Positions 45,801-55,717 of a DNA stretch of 64,000 nucleotides are shown here, piece by piece. The position numbers and the translations under genes were made by a program. The notes beneath the pieces were generated by a model that saw nothing but the letters and a program-made list of their open reading frames with translations, made no database searches and was not told the origin of the DNA. How positions within the stretch are numbered: position 1 is the stretch's first letter; each line of letters begins with the position of its first letter. Origin of the DNA: Flavobacterium terrigena (lineage in GTDB: Bacteria; Bacteroidota; Bacteroidia; Flavobacteriales; Flavobacteriaceae); NCBI RefSeq assembly GCF_900108955.1, contig NZ_FNYA01000003.1:124001-188000 (forward strand), read 5' to 3'.

Positions 45801-46331
45801 ACATCAACTGTTTATAGCGAAGGTTATGCCGTTTGGATTGATTACAACAAAAACGGATTGTTTACAGATGCTGGCGAATTAGTATTTTCAAAAGCAACTT
45901 CTACAGCGACTACAGCAACGGGTTCTTTCACAGTTCCAACAACAGTTAGTGTAGGCTCAACAAGAATGAGAGTTTCTATGAAATACAACGGAATTCCAAC
46001 TTCATGTGAAACATTAGCTTACGGACAAGTAGAAGATTATTCTGTGAATATTGTTGCAGGAACTCCAATTTCAGCTATTACAGAAACGAATTCAAATGAA
46101 GTTTTAACAACACTTTCTTTATATCCAAATCCAACTAGAGATGTCTTGAATATTGAAACAAATAGTGATTCGAAATTAAACTATTCAGTTACTAATTATT
46201 TAGGACAAGTTGTAAAAACGGGAAGTATCGAAAATAACGTGTTAAACGTTTCTAGTTTAAATTCTGGAATTTATATTTTAGAAATTAATGATGGACAAAA
46301 ATCGGTTACCAAAAAATTCATTAAAGAATAA
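42837..46331 (+). CDS. Secreted M4 (thermolysin-like) metalloprotease, copy 1
   Basis: The 1164-residue precursor has a signal peptide (to about residue 23, SVSAQ), an FTP/PepSY-type propeptide (about 50-220), and an M4 domain with H407-EIGH-411, third zinc ligand E431 in MNEGFSD, and the [10 protein letters not shown] element near the active site. FN3 (about 601-690), GEVED (692-835), FN3 (839-928), GEVED (931-1075) and a type IX sorting tail (1092-1164, YPNPTRDVLNI...KKFIKE) follow. It is a paralogue of the next gene and shares a near-identical terminator with it. It probably degrades extracellular protein. Confidence 0.93.
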   Translation: MKKPLNSIVSVFALSLFALSVSAQETDKNVKQKNHSENGLPSLITFSEKSTYKSSDFQKIFKDQLGLKQNQNFSKIKTESDGDGFTHEKFQLFHQGLKVEFATYTMHSKNGKLASMSGEFYNIGEINITPAISAEVALNKATRQIGASKYLWENQAEADLIGYQKPQGELLLLPLMPEEGKSKTSNDIRLVYKFDIYATSPASRGDVYVDAQTGEVLFYNATIKHLGEHAHGTKTTKQAFTKNIEKPKFSDLFNSNSLLVAGTAATRYSGSRSIETTLTSGSHKLKDATRGLGVDTYNMQMGINYNNAVDFSDVDNNWTAAEFNNTAKDNAALDAHWAAEKTYDFFKTTFNRNSYDNAGAKIKSYVHFDLVEYGYSNNDNAFWDGSRMTYGDGTSFQPLTSVDVAAHEIGHAICTYSANLAYQRESGAMNEGFSDIWAACVEYYADPTKQTWVLAEEIGGPIRSFSNPNAKSQPDTYGGTYWKNVNCGTPTQSNDYCGVHTNSGVLNHWFYILSVGKTGTNDIGNAFNVTGITIEKAGKIAYRLETAYLSANSTYADARTHGIQSAIDLYGAGSAEVIATTNAWYAVGVGAAYAGSGDTVAPSTPASLAASGTTSSSTNLSWTASTDNVAVAGYNVYSGVTLLGTASGTTYTASGLTASTTYSFTVKAKDAAGNLSASSNAVSVTTLAATASYCASQGGSVADELIGRVQIGTINNASTGGTGYTDFTSISTNLTKGASTTITVTPTWTGSTYPEGYAVFIDYNNDKDFADAGELVWSKAAATTTPASGSFTVPTTAITGSTRMRVSMKYNGIPTACEAFQYGQVEDYTVNLTTGTVDTTAPSAPTSLTASGTSQTGTNLSWTASTDNVGVTGYDVYQGVTLKASVTGTTYAVAGLTAATAYTFSVKAKDAAGNISAASNVVNVTTLSNSVTYCASTSSNTSDEKIGRVQVGTINNPSTGTAGYENFTALSTNLTTGTANTITITPSWTSTVYSEGYAVWIDYNKNGLFTDAGELVFSKATSTATTATGSFTVPTTVSVGSTRMRVSMKYNGIPTSCETLAYGQVEDYSVNIVAGTPISAITETNSNEVLTTLSLYPNPTRDVLNIETNSDSKLNYSVTNYLGQVVKTGSIENNVLNVSSLNSGIYILEINDGQKSVTKKFIKE

Positions 46332-46350
46332 ATTTTTAGTTTAGTTTATT

Positions 46351-46380
46351 AAAACGTCTCGAATTTCGGGGCGTTTTTTT
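46351..46380 (+). terminator. Terminator of M4 copy 1, one of a duplicated pair
   Basis: Stem ACGTCTCGA / TCGGGGCGT with T7. Bases 46333-46381 match 49581-49629 at 48 of 49 positions. Confidence 0.85.
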
Positions 46381-46475
46381 ATGCTTAATGTTAGAGTTGT
46401 AGCGGGTTTATGATTTAGGAAATTTTAAGGTTAACTTAAGGATTATTTAAGTTAATCATCTAAAAAACAATTAAT

Positions 46476-46483
46476 TACATTTG
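46476..46483 (+). promoter_or_regulatory. -7 box (TACATTTG) for the second M4 protease gene
   Basis: TACATTTG lies 46 bases upstream of the ATG at 46529. The leader holds TTAACCAAT (46505-46513), matching the shorter part of the small-RNA pairing site. Confidence 0.5.
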
Positions 46484-46528
46484 TTTTCCCCAACAAACCA
46501 ATTATTAACCAATTTAACCTACTAATTT

Positions 46529-49500
46529 ATGAGAAATCACTACCGTAGCATAACTTCGGCATTTGTATTGTCTTTGTTTGCGTTATCTAGTTTCGCTCAG
46601 GAAACAGATAAAAATGTAAATCAAAAAAGCCATGGTGAAAATGGCCTACCGAATTTAATTACTTTCAAAGAAAACACGGCGTATAAAAGCTCAGATTTTC
46701 AAAAAATTTTCCAAGAACATTTAGGATTAAAACAAAACCAAAGTTTTTCACGATTAAAATCAGAATCGGATAAACTGGGTTTTACACACGAAAAATTTCA
46801 ATTATTCCACCAGGGAATAAAAGTAGAATTCGCTACTTACACGATCCATTCTCAAAATGGTAAGTTGACCTCTATGAGCGGTGAATTTTACAAATTGAAT
46901 AATGTAATTACAACTCCTTCAATTTCGGCAGAAGTAGCTTTTAATAAAGCATTAGCTCAAATTGGCGCAACAAAATACCTTTGGGAAGATAAAGTTAGTG
47001 CTGAAAGTATGGAGTATGTAAAGCCACAAGGCGAACTAGTTTTATTGCCTTCTATGGAACAGCAAGGCGAAAAAAGAACTTCAGACAATGTGCGTTTAGC
47101 TTATAAATTTGACATTTATGCAACAGCACCTATGAGTAGAGGAGATGTTTATGTTGATGCAGTAACTGGAGAAATTTTATTTTACAATGCAACTATCAAA
47201 CATTTAGGAGAACATAGCAACTGTAAAGGAGATACTCATGCAGCTGTACCATTTTCTAAAAAAGAATCCAATGCGGTGGTGGCTGGAACTGCTGCTACTC
47301 GTTATAGTGGATCACAGCCAATTCAAACAACATTAAGTGGTTCATCTTATATTTTGTCGGATGTTACTCGTGGAGGCGGAATTCAAACCTATAACTGTAA
47401 CAGAACAGGTACGCTTGGCACTACAAACTTTACTGATGCTGATAATAACTGGACAGCAGCAGAATATAATAATACGAACAAAGACAATGGAGCTTTAGAT
47501 GCACATTGGGGATCTGAAATGACATATGATTATTGGTCTGTTGTTCACGGAAGAAACAGTTATAATAATGCGGGTGCAAAAATGAAAAGTTATGTACATG
47601 TTGATTTAGTTGCTGCTGGATATTCAAATGATCAGAACAATGCATTTTGGAATGGAAGTGCCATGATTTATGGTGATGGATCTGGAACTGGTGGTTTCGA
47701 TATTTTAACTGCTCTTGATGTTACAGGTCATGAAATTGGTCATGCTGTTTGTAGCAGTACAGCTAATTTAGCTTATCAAAGAGAATCAGGTGCAATGAAT
47801 GAAGGATTCTCTGATATATGGGGAGCTTGTGTGGAATTTCGTGCTGCACCTAATAAAGCAACTTGGTTAATAGGTGAAGATATCGAAAGAAGATCAGGAC
47901 ATGCTTCTTTACGTTCAATGAGTAATCCAAACGTTGAAGGACAACCAGACACTTACGGAGGTACGTATTGGAAAAATGTAAATTGTGGTACACCAACACA
48001 AAGCAATGACTATTGTGGTGTTCATTATAATTCAGGTGTGTTAAACCACTGGTTTTATATTTTAACTACAGGAAAATCAGGAACAAATGATATAGGAAGT
48101 GTTTTTAATGTAACAGGTATTGGAATTGATAAAGCAGCCCAAATTGCTTTCCGTACTGAAAGTGTTTATTTAACTTCAAATTCTACCTATGCAAATGCAA
48201 GAACATATGGAATTCAATCTGCTGTCGATTTATACGGCGCAGGTTCTGCTGAGGTTATTGCTACAACAAATGCATTTTACGCAGTAGGAATTGGAGCTGC
48301 TTATGTTGGTCCAGCTGATACCATTGCCCCGTCAGCTCCAGCTAGTTTAGCGGCTTCAGGAACTACTCAAACAACAACAAATTTATCTTGGACAGCTTCT
48401 ACTGATAATGTAGGTGTTACTGGATATAATGTATACCAAGGAACAACGTTGAAAGCAACTGTTACAACTACAACTTATGCTGTAACTGGATTAACTGCTT
48501 CAACAGCGTATGCTTTCTCAATAAAAGCAAAAGATGCTGCAGGAAATATCTCAGCGGCAAGTAATGTAGTAAATGTAACTACTTTAGCACCAGCTGCTGA
48601 TACTTCAGCTCCAACAACCCCAACAAGTTTAACTGCTTCTGGAACTACACAAACTTCAACAAATTTATCTTGGACAGCTTCAACAGATAATGTTGGTGTA
48701 ACTGGATATGATGTTTACAGAGGATCAACTTTAGTTACAACAGTAACAGGAACTAGCTATACTGCTACAGGTTTAACTGCTGCAACTGCTTATACTTTCT
48801 CTGTAAAAGCTAAAGATGCTGCTGGAAATATCTCTGCATCAAGTAATGTAGTTAATGTTACAACTTCATCTACATCAGTTACGTATTGTAATTCAAGAGG
48901 AAATAGTGTTGCTGACGAATTTATTGATTATGTATCAATAGGTGGAATTTCAAATGCTACTGGAGCAAATGGTGGTTATGGTAATTTCACTAATCTTGTA
49001 GGAAATCTTTCTTATGGTAACAATCCAATTATTGTGAGTGCCGGATTTACAGGTTTAGCTTACACAGAATATTGGGCTATTTGGATCGATTTTAATAAAA
49101 ACGGAATATTTGAAATCTCAGAGAAAGTGGAATCTGGATCTTCTTCAAGTAGTGCCAACTTAACAGGAACAGTAAATGTACCAACGACAGCTTTAGCTGG
49201 AACAACAAGAATGAGAGTTTCAATGAAATACAATGCAGCACCAACTGCTTGTGAAACTTTTACTTACGGAGAAGTGGAAGATTATACTGTAAATATTGGT
49301 GGATCTAGTGTTACTGGAATTGCTACTAATGAATTTACAAATGAATCTAATATTTATGATTTCAACATCTATCCAAATCCAGTAGAGAATGTATTGAAAG
49401 TTTCTTTACAGGATAACAGAAAAGCTTCTTATAAAATCTATAATTTAATGGGTCAAGAAGTGAAAAGCGGAAACGTAAATCAATCAGAAATCTATGTTGC

Positions 49501-49579
49501 TAATTTAAATTCTGGTATTTACATTTTTGAAATGAATGATGGTCAAAAAACCATCACTAAGAAATTCATTAAAAAGTAA
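46529..49579 (+). CDS. Secreted M4 (thermolysin-like) metalloprotease, copy 2
   Basis: The 1016-residue precursor resembles copy 1 from signal peptide through the M4 domain (H401-EIGH-405, E425 in MNEGFSD, then [10 protein letters not shown]). The C-terminal modules differ in order: two FN3 (about 598-688, 690-780), one GEVED (784-915) and a type IX sorting tail (945-1016, [11 protein letters not shown]...KKFIKK). Its GEVED is of the EFIDYV...ANGGYGNF type and closely resembles the last GEVED of the M12B-like protease rather than those of copy 1. It ends in a terminator nearly identical to that of copy 1. Confidence 0.93.
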   Translation: MRNHYRSITSAFVLSLFALSSFAQETDKNVNQKSHGENGLPNLITFKENTAYKSSDFQKIFQEHLGLKQNQSFSRLKSESDKLGFTHEKFQLFHQGIKVEFATYTIHSQNGKLTSMSGEFYKLNNVITTPSISAEVAFNKALAQIGATKYLWEDKVSAESMEYVKPQGELVLLPSMEQQGEKRTSDNVRLAYKFDIYATAPMSRGDVYVDAVTGEILFYNATIKHLGEHSNCKGDTHAAVPFSKKESNAVVAGTAATRYSGSQPIQTTLSGSSYILSDVTRGGGIQTYNCNRTGTLGTTNFTDADNNWTAAEYNNTNKDNGALDAHWGSEMTYDYWSVVHGRNSYNNAGAKMKSYVHVDLVAAGYSNDQNNAFWNGSAMIYGDGSGTGGFDILTALDVTGHEIGHAVCSSTANLAYQRESGAMNEGFSDIWGACVEFRAAPNKATWLIGEDIERRSGHASLRSMSNPNVEGQPDTYGGTYWKNVNCGTPTQSNDYCGVHYNSGVLNHWFYILTTGKSGTNDIGSVFNVTGIGIDKAAQIAFRTESVYLTSNSTYANARTYGIQSAVDLYGAGSAEVIATTNAFYAVGIGAAYVGPADTIAPSAPASLAASGTTQTTTNLSWTASTDNVGVTGYNVYQGTTLKATVTTTTYAVTGLTASTAYAFSIKAKDAAGNISAASNVVNVTTLAPAADTSAPTTPTSLTASGTTQTSTNLSWTASTDNVGVTGYDVYRGSTLVTTVTGTSYTATGLTAATAYTFSVKAKDAAGNISASSNVVNVTTSSTSVTYCNSRGNSVADEFIDYVSIGGISNATGANGGYGNFTNLVGNLSYGNNPIIVSAGFTGLAYTEYWAIWIDFNKNGIFEISEKVESGSSSSSANLTGTVNVPTTALAGTTRMRVSMKYNAAPTACETFTYGEVEDYTVNIGGSSVTGIATNEFTNESNIYDFNIYPNPVENVLKVSLQDNRKASYKIYNLMGQEVKSGNVNQSEIYVANLNSGIYIFEMNDGQKTITKKFIKK

Positions 49580-49598
49580 TTTTTTAGTTTAGTTTATT

Positions 49599-49628
49599 AA
49601 AACGTCTCGAATTTCGAGGCGTTTTTTT
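49599..49628 (+). terminator. Terminator of M4 copy 2, one of a duplicated pair
   Basis: Same stem as at 46351 with one G-to-A change that turns a G-U pair into an A-U pair, followed by T7. Confidence 0.85.
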
Positions 49629-49645
49629 ATTCCATTAAGTTAAAG

Positions 49646-49653
49646 TAATTTTG
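49646..49653 (+). promoter_or_regulatory. -7 box (TAATTTTG) for the rlmI-like gene
   Basis: TAATTTTG lies 15 bases upstream of the ATG at 49669. Confidence 0.55.
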
Positions 49654-49668
49654 CAAAAAAGATAAGCA

Positions 49669-50835
49669 ATGAGTTTTCCAAAAGTAATTTTAAAGAAAGG
49701 TAAAGAAAAATCTATTCAACGTCGTCATCCTTGGGTTTTCAGTGGAGCGGTTTATGCCGTTACACAAGAATTGAATGATGGTGAAATGGTTGATGTAGTC
49801 GATTCAGATAACAACCATTTAGGAACAGGATATTTCAGTGATAAAGGAAGTATCGTGGTTCGTATTTTAACTTTTGGAACGGAAGTTTTTTCAGAAACTT
49901 TTTGGAAAGACAAATTGCAATCGGCTTGGTATTTACGTACACAATTATTGGATTTTGAAGTAACTAATGCATTCCGTGTGATTCATGGAGAAGGTGATGG
50001 AATCTCTGGATTAATCATTGATTATTACGATAAAAATTGGGTAATTCAAGCCCATTCAACAGGAGTTTTTCTTCAAATGAAAGAAATTGCTGAAGCGATT
50101 CAATCTAACTTTCCGAATCATTGCGATACGATTTATTGTAAGAGTTCAGGAACGTTACCAAATACAGGAACCGATTATTTCTTATTCGGAACTAAATCAG
50201 AAACAGTTGCTAGAGAAAACAACATTTTATTTTCTGTGAATTGGGTAGAAGGACAAAAAACAGGTTTCTTCTTAGACCAACGTGAAAACAGAAAATTATT
50301 AGGCGAATTTTCAAAAGGTAAAAAAGTACTAAATACATTTTGTTACACGGGTGGTTTTTCCATTTATGCGATGAACGCTGGAGCAGAATTAGTAACTTCG
50401 GTTGATATTTCTCAAAAAGCAGTCGATTTAGCCGCAAGTAATATGGAATTAAATTTTCCAAAAGCGAATCATACCGCTGTGGCTGATGATGTGTTTAATT
50501 TTATGAGAGAACACACCCAACAATATGATGTGATTGTTTTAGATCCGCCCGCTTTCGCGAAAAGCATCAAAAGCAAACATACTGCAACTCAAGCATACAA
50601 ACGTTTAAATATAGCTGGTTTAAAAGCCTTAGCACCAAATGGAATTTTATTCACTTTCTCTTGTTCGCAAGTAATTGATGATGTATTATTTTACAATACT
50701 GTTGCGGCAGCAGCCATCGAATCTGGAAGAAACATTAGAGTGTTACACAAATTAGGACAAGGTCCAGATCATCCAACGAATATTTATCATCCAGAAGGAC
50801 ATTACTTAAAAGGATTGGTGTTGTTTGTGGAATAA
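49669..50835 (+). CDS. rlmI: RlmI-like 23S rRNA cytosine-C5 methyltransferase
   Basis: The 388-residue protein has an N-terminal PUA-like domain (KKGKEKSIQRRHPWVFSGAV near the start), an EEHD-like domain, and a Rossmann methyltransferase with NTFCYTGGFSIYA (SAM motif I) and VLDPPAFAKS (motif IV), the pattern of RlmI, which methylates C1962 of 23S rRNA in E. coli. GQKTGFFLDQRENR precedes motif I as in that family. The same position in this rRNA is inferred. Transcribed alone. Confidence 0.9.
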   Translation: MSFPKVILKKGKEKSIQRRHPWVFSGAVYAVTQELNDGEMVDVVDSDNNHLGTGYFSDKGSIVVRILTFGTEVFSETFWKDKLQSAWYLRTQLLDFEVTNAFRVIHGEGDGISGLIIDYYDKNWVIQAHSTGVFLQMKEIAEAIQSNFPNHCDTIYCKSSGTLPNTGTDYFLFGTKSETVARENNILFSVNWVEGQKTGFFLDQRENRKLLGEFSKGKKVLNTFCYTGGFSIYAMNAGAELVTSVDISQKAVDLAASNMELNFPKANHTAVADDVFNFMREHTQQYDVIVLDPPAFAKSIKSKHTATQAYKRLNIAGLKALAPNGILFTFSCSQVIDDVLFYNTVAAAAIESGRNIRVLHKLGQGPDHPTNIYHPEGHYLKGLVLFVE

Positions 50836-50861
50836 AGTTTAAAGTCGCAGTCTCAGTATAT

Positions 50862-50895
50862 AAAAAAGCCCAAAAATTATTTTTGGGCTTTTTTG
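50862..50895. terminator. Bidirectional terminator between rlmI and fumarase
   Basis: AAAAAAGCCCAAAAAT / ATTTTTGGGCTTTTTT perfect hairpin, framed by an outer imperfect repeat (AGTCGCAGTCTCAGT with ACTGAAAACTGTGACT). Confidence 0.85.
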
Positions 50896-50935
50896 TATTT
50901 ATTTTTTAAAACTGAAAACTGTGACTGAAACCTTT

Positions 50936-52537
50936 TTAAAGGTTCGCAAAGAAATCATTTCCTTTATCATCTGTAATAATGAATGCTGGGAAATCTTTTA
51001 CCGTAATTTTACGAACGGCTTCCATTCCTAATTCTTCAAAATCAACAACTTCAACAGATAAGATATTTTCCTTCGCTAAAATAGCAGCAGGTCCACCAAT
51101 GGATCCTAAATGAAACCCACCATATTTGTGACAAGCGGTTGTTACATCTTTGCTTCTGTTTCCTTTTGCTAACATAATCAAACTTCCACCAGCGGCTTGG
51201 AATTCATCAACATAGACGTCCATTCTTCCCGCAGTTGTTGGTCCGAAACTTCCAGAAGGCATTCCGTCTGGTGTTTTAGCTGGACCAGCATAATATACTG
51301 GATGGTTTTTGAAATACTCTGGCATTGGTTTTCCAGCGTCTAATAATTCTTTAATTTTAGCGTGAGCGATATCACGAGCTACAATCAATGTTCCGTTTAA
51401 TTTTAAACGTGTTTTGATTGGATATTTCGATAATTCCGCTAAAATTTCTTTCATTGGTTTATCCAAATTGATATCAACAGCTGGTTCTAAATGTGGCGCT
51501 GTTGCTGGTAAAAACTGACCAGGATTCGTTTCTAATTGCTCTAAGAAAATTCCATCTTTTGTGATTTTTCCTTTGATATTTCTATCTGCTGAACAAGAAA
51601 CTCCCATTCCAACCGGGCAAGAAGCCGCGTGACGTGGTAAACGAATTACGCGAACATCATGTGTTAAATATTTTCCACCAAATTGTGCTCCAATTTGACT
51701 TTCTTGACAAATTACTTGTACTCTTTTTTCCCATTCTAAATCACGGAAAGCTTGACCCGCCATGTTTCCAGAAGTTGGTAAATTGTCATAATAACCAGCA
51801 GATGCTTTTTTCACAGTCGCCAAAGTAGCTTCTGCTGAGGTTCCACCAATTACTAATACTAAGTGATAAGGCGGACAAGCCGCAGTTCCTAAATCGTAAA
51901 TACGTTCACGAACAAATTCTTCTAAAGATTTATCGTTTAATAACGATTTTGTTTTTTGATATAAGAAGGTTTTGTTTGCCGAACCACCACCTTTTGTTAA
52001 AAATAAGAATTCATAAGAATTTCCTTTTTTAGCATAAATATCAATTTGTGCTGGAAGATTCGAACCTGAATTTTTCTCTTCGAACATTGAAATAGGTACA
52101 ATTTGCGAATAACGAAGGTTTTTATTTTGGTAGGTATTGAAAATTCCTTTCGACAACCATTCGCCATCATCTGCGCCAGTATAAACGTTTTCTCCTTTTT
52201 TTGCCATCACAATTGCAGTTCCTGTATCTTGGCAAGAAGGCAATTGTCCTTCCACTGCTACAGCCGCATTTTGCAATAAATTATAAGCTACAAAACGGTC
52301 GTTGTCTGTTGCTTCTGGGTCTTCAATAATGTTTTTAAGTTTTTGTAAATGTCCTGAACGTAACATAAAAGAAACGTCGTCCATAGCTTCTTGAGCTAAC
52401 AACTCTAATCCTTTTGGGTCAACGACTAAGATTTCTCTGTCGCCTAATTGCTCCACTTTTACAAAATCTGAAGTTAATTTTTTGTAGGGTGTATCGTCTT
52501 TTGAAATCGGATACGGATCTTGATATATAAAGTCCAT
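50936..52537 (-). CDS. Class I fumarate hydratase
   Basis: The 533-residue enzyme interconverts fumarate and malate. It belongs to the oxygen-sensitive [4Fe-4S] class I family: candidate cluster cysteines lie in [17 protein letters not shown] and [10 protein letters not shown], and the C-terminal beta half has [10 protein letters not shown] and GNRSKDV. Length and single-chain layout match FumA-type enzymes. It is separated from the upstream SpmA/B-like gene by a strong hairpin, so it has its own promoter, although I see no clear -7 box. It also removes fumarate formed by tyrosine degradation. Confidence 0.94.
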   Translation of the reverse strand: MDFIYQDPYPISKDDTPYKKLTSDFVKVEQLGDREILVVDPKGLELLAQEAMDDVSFMLRSGHLQKLKNIIEDPEATDNDRFVAYNLLQNAAVAVEGQLPSCQDTGTAIVMAKKGENVYTGADDGEWLSKGIFNTYQNKNLRYSQIVPISMFEEKNSGSNLPAQIDIYAKKGNSYEFLFLTKGGGSANKTFLYQKTKSLLNDKSLEEFVRERIYDLGTAACPPYHLVLVIGGTSAEATLATVKKASAGYYDNLPTSGNMAGQAFRDLEWEKRVQVICQESQIGAQFGGKYLTHDVRVIRLPRHAASCPVGMGVSCSADRNIKGKITKDGIFLEQLETNPGQFLPATAPHLEPAVDINLDKPMKEILAELSKYPIKTRLKLNGTLIVARDIAHAKIKELLDAGKPMPEYFKNHPVYYAGPAKTPDGMPSGSFGPTTAGRMDVYVDEFQAAGGSLIMLAKGNRSKDVTTACHKYGGFHLGSIGGPAAILAKENILSVEVVDFEELGMEAVRKITVKDFPAFIITDDKGNDFFANL

Positions 52538-52574
52538 TTGTATGTGTTTTGAAATGTAAAGTTAAGAAATATTT

Positions 52575-52612
52575 TAAAAAAACCCTCCAAGAGTTTGAAA
52601 CTCTTGGAGGGT
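52575..52612 (-). terminator. Strong terminator after the SpmA/B-like gene
   Basis: ACCCTCCAAGAGTTT and AAACTCTTGGAGGGT form a perfect 15-base stem with a one-base centre (52582-52612), followed on the minus strand by a T run. It ends the long minus-strand run from 58669. Confidence 0.85.
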
Positions 52613-52623
52613 TGATGAGATGG

Positions 52624-54069
52624 CTATTTCACAAAAAACCAACTAGCTACCAAAATTGCAGTAATCACACAGATTAAGTCTACTAATAACATCATAGCTA
52701 AGGTGTAACGTGTGTTCTTGATGTTGATACTACCAAAATAAACGGCAATTACATAAAACGTAGTTTCAGCACTACATTGGAAAATACAACTCAATCTACC
52801 AGTTAAGGAATCGACACCAAAAGTTTTCATCGAATCTATCATAAATCCACGTGAACCTCCTGAACTAAATGGACGTAACATGGCAACTGGTAATGAATCT
52901 GTAATTTGTTTAGAAACACCAATATTTGAAAAAGCAAATGAAAGGCCGTTACTAATAATTTCAAACAAACCACTATTTCTAAAGAATGAAATAGCCACTA
53001 GCATTCCCATTACGTAAGGAAAAATTTTGACACCAGTGTTCATTCCGTTTTTCGCTCCATCTACGAACGTATCGAAAATGGTTGTTTCTTTTTCAACGAA
53101 TTTTTTCTCGTGTATGAAAGAAAATATTAAAGTAAAAGCAATAATTGCAATTAGCATTAAGCCTGATAAATTACCTGTAAAGTAATTTTTACCAATAATA
53201 TCTAAACCGTTTATGTACCACATTAATCCTGTAATTGCACCAACGATAATACCAATTGATCCTAGTAATGTAAAACTTTTGAAGTTTAATTTTTGTCTGA
53301 TTCCAACCAACAAAAACGCTGCAATTGTACCAATGAAAGACGTAATAATACAAGGTAACATCACATCAGCTGGATTGGCAGCATTTTCTGCCGCTCGATA
53401 ACCAATAATTGAAGTTGGAATTAAAGTTAATCCCGCAGCATGTAAACACATAAACATAATTTGTGCGTCGCTCGCTTTGTCTTTTTCAGTATTTAAGGTT
53501 TGCAAACTTTCCATGGCTTTTAATCCGAATGGTGTTGCTGCCGAATCTAATCCTAAGAAGTTCGCTGCGAAATTCAACGTCATGTACGAAATAGATTCGT
53601 GATTTTTTGGAATAGAAGGGAAAACTTTTTCAAAAACAGGACTTAGTTTTTTTGCTAATTTTTCCGAAGCACCTGAAATAATTAACAATTCCATTAATCC
53701 ACAGAAAAAGGCTAAATAGGCAATTAAAGGTAAAATTATTTCGAATAAACTGAATTTACACGTTGGCAATAAACCATCAGATTTTTGTTTGCCACTAAAT
53801 ATTTTTACGGTTTGACTTTTATAAACATAAGTCGTATCCGGATTTATAGTATCACGATTTATGGTAAACGTTTTTTCATCCGATTTTTGAATACTGTCTT
53901 GAATAAACTTTGGTATTTCTTTTAAATATTTTTCAGAAATTAAAATAGGATCGTCTTTTTTTCCATTTAAAACGAAATCAATTGAATAACTATTTCCTGT
54001 AAATAACCCAATAATCACAAATGCTATTGATGAGATAAAAATCGCTAACCAAAATCTACTTAATACCAT
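52624..54069 (-). CDS. SpmA/SpmB-like fused nucleoside-recognition membrane protein
   Basis: The 481-residue protein has an N-terminal helix, an about 85-residue polar loop (about 22-105), then two Gate domains. The first matches SpmA (NFAANFLGLDSAATPFGLKA, about 165-185), the second SpmB (FPYVMGMLVAISFFRNSG and RPFSSGGSRGFMIDS), fused as in other Bacteroidetes. Such proteins are multi-pass membrane proteins of unknown transport role; SpmA/B of Bacillus affect spore core dehydration. It starts four bases after pgi in the same unit. Confidence 0.88.
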   Translation of the reverse strand: MVLSRFWLAIFISSIAFVIIGLFTGNSYSIDFVLNGKKDDPILISEKYLKEIPKFIQDSIQKSDEKTFTINRDTINPDTTYVYKSQTVKIFSGKQKSDGLLPTCKFSLFEIILPLIAYLAFFCGLMELLIISGASEKLAKKLSPVFEKVFPSIPKNHESISYMTLNFAANFLGLDSAATPFGLKAMESLQTLNTEKDKASDAQIMFMCLHAAGLTLIPTSIIGYRAAENAANPADVMLPCIITSFIGTIAAFLLVGIRQKLNFKSFTLLGSIGIIVGAITGLMWYINGLDIIGKNYFTGNLSGLMLIAIIAFTLIFSFIHEKKFVEKETTIFDTFVDGAKNGMNTGVKIFPYVMGMLVAISFFRNSGLFEIISNGLSFAFSNIGVSKQITDSLPVAMLRPFSSGGSRGFMIDSMKTFGVDSLTGRLSCIFQCSAETTFYVIAVYFGSINIKNTRYTLAMMLLVDLICVITAILVASWFFVK

Positions 54070-54073
54070 GTTG

Positions 54074-55714
54074 TTATTTTTTTAAAAATTTATTGATAAG
54101 TTGCGTGGTAGAACTATCGTGTTTTTTGACAGCACTATTTTCAATTTCGGTTAAAATAGAATTGGCCAATTGTTTTCCTAACTCAACGCCCCATTGATCG
54201 TAACTATAAATGTTCCAAATAATTCCTTGTACAAAAATTTTGTGTTCGTACATAGCGATTAAAGCGCCTAAACTTTCTGGAGTTAGTTTTTCAATTAATA
54301 TAGTGTTGGTTGGTTTGTCTCCTTGGAAAATTTTAAAAGGAATTAAATGCGAAACTTCTGTTTCTGTTTTGCCTTGTGAGATAAATTCTGAAAGCACTTC
54401 TTCTTTAGATTTGCCTTTTAATAATGCTTCGGTTTGAGCGAAAAAGTTCGACATCAATTTATTGTGATGGTCTTTTTCTTCGTGAAGTGGTTGAACAAAC
54501 CCAATAAAATCGGTCGGAATTAATTTCGTTCCTTGATGTATTAATTGGAAGAAAGCATGTTGTGAATTGCTTCCAGGTTCGCCCCAAACTATTGTTCCTG
54601 TTTGATAATTTACTGGAAATCCATTTCTGGCAATCGATTTTCCATTGCTTTCCATATTACTTTGTTGTAAATAGGGCGCTAATTTTTGTAAATATTGTGT
54701 GTATGGAATTAAGGCTTCCGTTTCAGCTCCAAAAAAATTATTGTGCCAAATGCTCAATAATGCTAATACTACTGGAATATTATTTTCAAAAGGTGTGGTT
54801 TTAAAATGGGTATCCATTTTGTTTGCACCTTTTAATAATTGATTGAAATTATCGTATCCAACGGCTAAACTAATGGTTAAACCAACGGCACTCCATAATG
54901 AAAAGCGTCCGCCAACCCAATCCCACATTGGAAAAATGTTTTCAGGAGCAATTCCGAAATTGGTTACATTTTGTAAATTACTAGAAACCGCCACAAAATG
55001 TTTGGCAATGTCTTTTTCTGTTGCAGACTTCAAAAACCATTTTTTAATTGTTTCCGAATTGGTCAACGTTTCTTGAGTTGTAAACGTTTTTGAAACTATG
55101 ACAAATAAAGTGGTTTCTGGATTTATTTTTTTTAATATTTCTTGTACATGATCTCCATCTACATTAGAAATAAAGTGTGTTTTTAAATTGTTTTTATAGA
55201 ACTGAAGCGCGTCAACAACCATTGCTGGACCTAAATCTGAACCACCAATTCCAATGTTTACTACATCGGTAAATGCTTTTCCAGAATAGCCTTTGGCTTC
55301 TCCAGAAATAATATAATTTGTAAAGTTTTTTATTTTGTTTTTGGTAGCGAAAATCTCAGGAATTACATTTTTACCTTCAAATAGAATAGTATCGTTTTCA
55401 TTTGCACGCAAAGCCGTATGAAGCACTGCTCTGTCTTCGGTTTCATTGATTTTTTCTCCTGAAAAATAGTTTGAAATAGCTTCTTGTAAACCTACTTCGT
55501 TGGCTAATTCAATAAGTAAACTTAAGGTTTCTTTGGTCCAATTATTTTTAGAAAAATCCACATAAAAATCGTTCCATTCAATATGGAATGTTGCTGCTCT
55601 TTTGGCATCTTTTTCAAACAAATCTTTTATCGATTGAAACTCAATTTCAGAAAAATGTGTTCTTAATTTTTGCCAAGCGTTAGTTTCGGTTGGATTTATG
55701 GTATTAAGGCTCAT
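54074..55714 (-). CDS. pgi: Glucose-6-phosphate isomerase
   Basis: The 546-residue enzyme interconverts glucose 6-phosphate and fructose 6-phosphate. PGI signatures are present: [15 protein letters not shown] and the later [19 protein letters not shown], with the catalytic Glu and His regions intact. The length matches the long (E. coli type) PGI family. It starts three bases after the M23 gene stop, inside the minus-strand operon. Confidence 0.96.
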   Translation of the reverse strand: MSLNTINPTETNAWQKLRTHFSEIEFQSIKDLFEKDAKRAATFHIEWNDFYVDFSKNNWTKETLSLLIELANEVGLQEAISNYFSGEKINETEDRAVLHTALRANENDTILFEGKNVIPEIFATKNKIKNFTNYIISGEAKGYSGKAFTDVVNIGIGGSDLGPAMVVDALQFYKNNLKTHFISNVDGDHVQEILKKINPETTLFVIVSKTFTTQETLTNSETIKKWFLKSATEKDIAKHFVAVSSNLQNVTNFGIAPENIFPMWDWVGGRFSLWSAVGLTISLAVGYDNFNQLLKGANKMDTHFKTTPFENNIPVVLALLSIWHNNFFGAETEALIPYTQYLQKLAPYLQQSNMESNGKSIARNGFPVNYQTGTIVWGEPGSNSQHAFFQLIHQGTKLIPTDFIGFVQPLHEEKDHHNKLMSNFFAQTEALLKGKSKEEVLSEFISQGKTETEVSHLIPFKIFQGDKPTNTILIEKLTPESLGALIAMYEHKIFVQGIIWNIYSYDQWGVELGKQLANSILTEIENSAVKKHDSSTTQLINKFLKK

Positions 55715-55717
55715 TTT

